DNA from: Flavobacterium sp. | GTDB lineage: Bacteria > Bacteroidota > Bacteroidia > Flavobacteriales > Flavobacteriaceae | Reading direction: 5' to 3' | Length of the DNA stretch: 10,000 nucleotides | Assembly (NCBI RefSeq): GCF_020217025.1 | Contig: NZ_JAIWOF010000017.1 | Span: forward strand, 1 to 10,000 | Shown: positions 8,839 to 10,000 of the stretch, one piece after another | How the letters are laid out: each line of letters opens with the position of its first letter | Position numbering within the stretch: the stretch's first letter is position 1 | Position numbers and translations under genes: made by a program | Notes under the pieces: model-generated | Databases searched by the model: none | Told to the model about the DNA's origin: nothing | The model's input: only the letters and a program-made list of their open reading frames with translations

Positions 8839-8952
8839 TTGGAAGGAGATTAGAGAGTTAGTTTGTTTTTGTTCTCAAATTAGCAATAACAAAAACCGTG
8901 CAAATTCTTACGTAAATATAAAAATATTTTTGAATAAAATCCTTACAAAAAT
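8839..8952 (-). other. 114-bp intergenic leader upstream of the macroglobulin gene
   Basis: This very AT-rich gap lies between the tadA stop and the macroglobulin ATG. It holds a 12-bp palindrome AAAAATATTTTT (8920-8931), too A/T-only to be a convincing terminator, and the candidate macroglobulin promoter listed separately. The bases just before the ATG on the coding strand are pyrimidine-rich (CTCCTTCCAA), so there is no Shine-Dalgarno sequence. No small ORF or RNA gene was recognised here. Confidence 0.6.
8876..8904 (-). promoter_or_regulatory. Candidate Bacteroidota-type promoter for the macroglobulin operon
   Basis: Read on the minus strand, TTTG (8901-8904) is followed after 18 nt by TAATTTG (8876-8882). 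The Bacteroidota consensus is TTTG about 17-23 nt upstream of TAnnTTTG. The -7 element here has one base fewer between TA and TTTG, so the match is imperfect. It would give a leader of roughly 30-35 nt before the ATG at 8838. Confidence 0.35.
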
Positions 8953-9393
8953 TTATCGCTTATTTTTAAAAAATGCTTTCATCAAATCGGCACATTCTTT
9001 TTCTAAAATACCTGAAATTACTTGGGTTTTCGGGTGTAATTGCGTTCCCATTTTTTGAAATCCTCGGTTTTCATCTGAAGCACCAAAAACAATTTTAGAA
9101 ATTTGTGACCAATACAAAGCACCTGCACACATTTGGCAAGGCTCTAAAGTCACGTATAAAGTACAATCTTTTAAATATTTTCCTCCGATGAAATTCGCGG
9201 CGCTGGTTATGGCTTGCATTTCGGCATGAGCGGTAACATCATGAAGTAATTCTGTTAAATTATGCGTTCTTGCAATGACGCGATTGTCAATCACAATTAC
9301 GGCACCCACGGGAATTTCGCCTTTCTCAAAAGCTACTTCGGCTTCTTGTAAGGCTTTCTTCATAAAAAACTCGTCGGTAAAAATATTCTCCAT
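8953..9393 (-). CDS. tadA: tRNA-specific adenosine deaminase (TadA-like nucleoside deaminase)
   Basis: Cytoplasmic zinc-dependent deaminase expected to convert adenosine 34 to inosine in the wobble position of tRNA-Arg(ACG). The 146-residue length is typical. The zinc site is complete: HAE gives His56 (ligand) and Glu58 (proton shuttle), and LEPCQMC gives Cys86 and Cys89 as the other ligands. The surrounding sequence (IPVGAVIV at 27-34, [19 protein letters not shown]) matches TadA rather than cytidine, dCMP or guanine deaminases. A guanine-deaminase-like relative remains a minor alternative, because substrate choice is not provable from these motifs. ATG at 9391-9393 is used. It lies only 5 nt past a perfect TAnnTTTG element and no Shine-Dalgarno is present. 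It diverges from dxs across 42 bp and lies 114 bp upstream of the macroglobulin gene on the same strand, so some read-through is possible. Confidence 0.9.
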   Translation of the reverse strand: MENIFTDEFFMKKALQEAEVAFEKGEIPVGAVIVIDNRVIARTHNLTELLHDVTAHAEMQAITSAANFIGGKYLKDCTLYVTLEPCQMCAGALYWSQISKIVFGASDENRGFQKMGTQLHPKTQVISGILEKECADLMKAFFKNKR

Positions 9394-9398
9394 AAGTA

Positions 9399-9406
9399 CA
9401 AAAATA
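9399..9406 (-). promoter_or_regulatory. tadA promoter -7 element
   Basis: TATTTTTG on the minus strand matches the Bacteroidota -7 consensus TAnnTTTG exactly and ends 5 nt before the tadA ATG. No good -33 TTTG is seen at the usual distance upstream. If used, transcription would begin at or within a few bases of the start codon, giving a leaderless or nearly leaderless mRNA. Confidence 0.6.
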
Positions 9407-9420
9407 CAACAACCAATTCT

Positions 9421-9428
9421 TACTTTTG
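9421..9428 (+). promoter_or_regulatory. dxs promoter -7 element
   Basis: TACTTTTG on the + strand matches TAnnTTTG exactly and ends 7 nt before the dxs ATG at 9436. The -33 region shows no TTTG at the usual distance. As for tadA, the predicted transcript would have almost no 5' leader, and no Shine-Dalgarno is possible in so short a space. Confidence 0.6.
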
Positions 9429-9435
9429 TGCTGTA

Positions 9436-10000
9436 ATGGAAAATTTGCTTTCAAAAATTAACAACCCAACTGATTTAAGGAAACTTCCTGAAAATCAATT
9501 GCCTCAATTAGCCAAAGAATTGAGAGACTTTATCATTGATATTGTTTCCAAGAAAGAAGGGCATTTGGGCGCGAGTTTAGGCGTTGTAGAATTAACGATT
9601 GCATTGCATTATGTTTTCAACACACCAGAAGATTTACTAGTTTGGGATGTAGGTCATCAAGCTTACGGACACAAAATCTTAACCGAAAGACGCGACATTT
9701 TCCACACGAATAGAGAATTAAACGGAATTTCAGGTTTTCCTAAACGAAGTGAAAGTATTTATGATACGTTTGGCGTTGGACATTCTTCCACTTCGATTTC
9801 CGCTGCTTTAGGAATGGCATTGGCTTCGCAGTTAAAAGGAGAAGTTGACAAACAGCATATTGCAGTAATTGGTGACGCTTCGATTGCAAGCGGAATGGCT
9901 TTTGAAGGCTTAAATCATGCGGGAGTTACTGATGCGAATTTATTGGTGATTTTAAATGATAATGCTATTGGAATTGACCCAAGTATTGGCGCTTTGAAAG
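9436..10000 (+). CDS. dxs: 1-deoxy-D-xylulose-5-phosphate synthase, N-terminal part (cut by window end)
   Basis: Cytoplasmic thiamine-diphosphate enzyme that condenses pyruvate with glyceraldehyde 3-phosphate to DXP, the entry step of the MEP isoprenoid pathway that also feeds thiamine and pyridoxal synthesis. The 188 complete codons seen match the N-terminal TPP-binding domain. They include EGHLGASLG (His43, equivalent to the catalytic His49 of E. coli Dxs), [13 protein letters not shown] (70-82), VGHSSTSIS (114-122), and the Mg/TPP motif GDAS (146-149) through NDN (174-176). The usual GDG is GDA here, but the metal-binding Asp147 and Asn174 are kept. The full enzyme is about 590-640 residues, so around two thirds lie beyond the right edge. 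The frame is open to the last base. ATG at 9436-9438 is chosen because upstream in-frame codons fall in the promoter and the protein aligns from here. It is transcribed away from tadA. Confidence 0.93.
   Translation, partial: MENLLSKINNPTDLRKLPENQLPQLAKELRDFIIDIVSKKEGHLGASLGVVELTIALHYVFNTPEDLLVWDVGHQAYGHKILTERRDIFHTNRELNGISGFPKRSESIYDTFGVGHSSTSISAALGMALASQLKGEVDKQHIAVIGDASIASGMAFEGLNHAGVTDANLLVILNDNAIGIDPSIGALK

Noticed and set aside
8839..8848. GGAAGGAG run that looks like a Shine-Dalgarno sequence
   Set aside because: It lies on the + strand, opposite to the macroglobulin gene, so it cannot serve that start, and no + strand ORF worth calling follows.
8920..8931. Palindrome AAAAATATTTTT downstream of tadA as a terminator
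   Set aside because: The stem is made only of A-T pairs with no usable loop and would be too weak to act as an intrinsic terminator.
8925..8932. Perfect TAnnTTTG (TATTTTTG) on the + strand in the macroglobulin leader
   Set aside because: There is no -33 TTTG at the right distance and no + strand gene downstream, only tadA antisense. It is part of an A/T palindrome and likely chance.
8759..9058. 99-codon + strand frame spanning the macroglobulin 5' end, the intergenic gap and the tadA 3' end
   Set aside because: It overlaps two well-supported genes antisense, and its translation is a low-complexity mix without recognisable motifs.

Overview
The window looks like chromosomal DNA from a flavobacterium-like member of the Bacteroidota. 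The supporting signs are strongly AT-rich sequence with A/T-ending codons, absence of Shine-Dalgarno motifs before the starts, TAnnTTTG promoter elements, two large lipoproteins with SC-type lipoboxes, and close protein resemblance to Flavobacteriaceae families. This assignment comes from sequence character alone; no database search was run.

Layout, left to right. Positions 1-30 hold a terminator hairpin with a U tract on the + strand, implying a convergent gene beyond the left edge. A minus-strand block follows. In transcription order (right to left) it contains a TadA-like deaminase (8953-9393), a giant bacterial alpha-2-macroglobulin lipoprotein (3346-8838), an unrecognised 292-residue lipoprotein (2415-3293) and penicillin-binding protein 1C (35-2428). 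At the right edge a + strand dxs gene (from 9436) is cut off by the window end. tadA and dxs diverge from a 42-bp gap that seems to hold two back-to-back promoters.

Functional logic. Bacterial alpha-2-macroglobulins with a CxEQ thioester are typically encoded beside pbpC. The accepted idea is that the macroglobulin traps incoming proteases in the periplasm while PBP1C makes or repairs peptidoglycan at the damaged site. Here an extra lipoprotein gene lies between the two, with its 3' end overlapping the pbpC start. That makes it a candidate third component of this envelope-defence module. dxs (first step of the MEP isoprenoid pathway) and tadA (tRNA wobble inosine) are housekeeping genes.

Almost all of the window is coding. 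No RNA genes, CRISPR arrays, insertion sequences or phage genes were seen. I found no wholly new system. The most notable points are the three-gene macroglobulin/lipoprotein/PBP1C arrangement, the acidic tyrosine-rich insert and putative bait region of the macroglobulin, and the nearly leaderless divergent tadA/dxs promoters.
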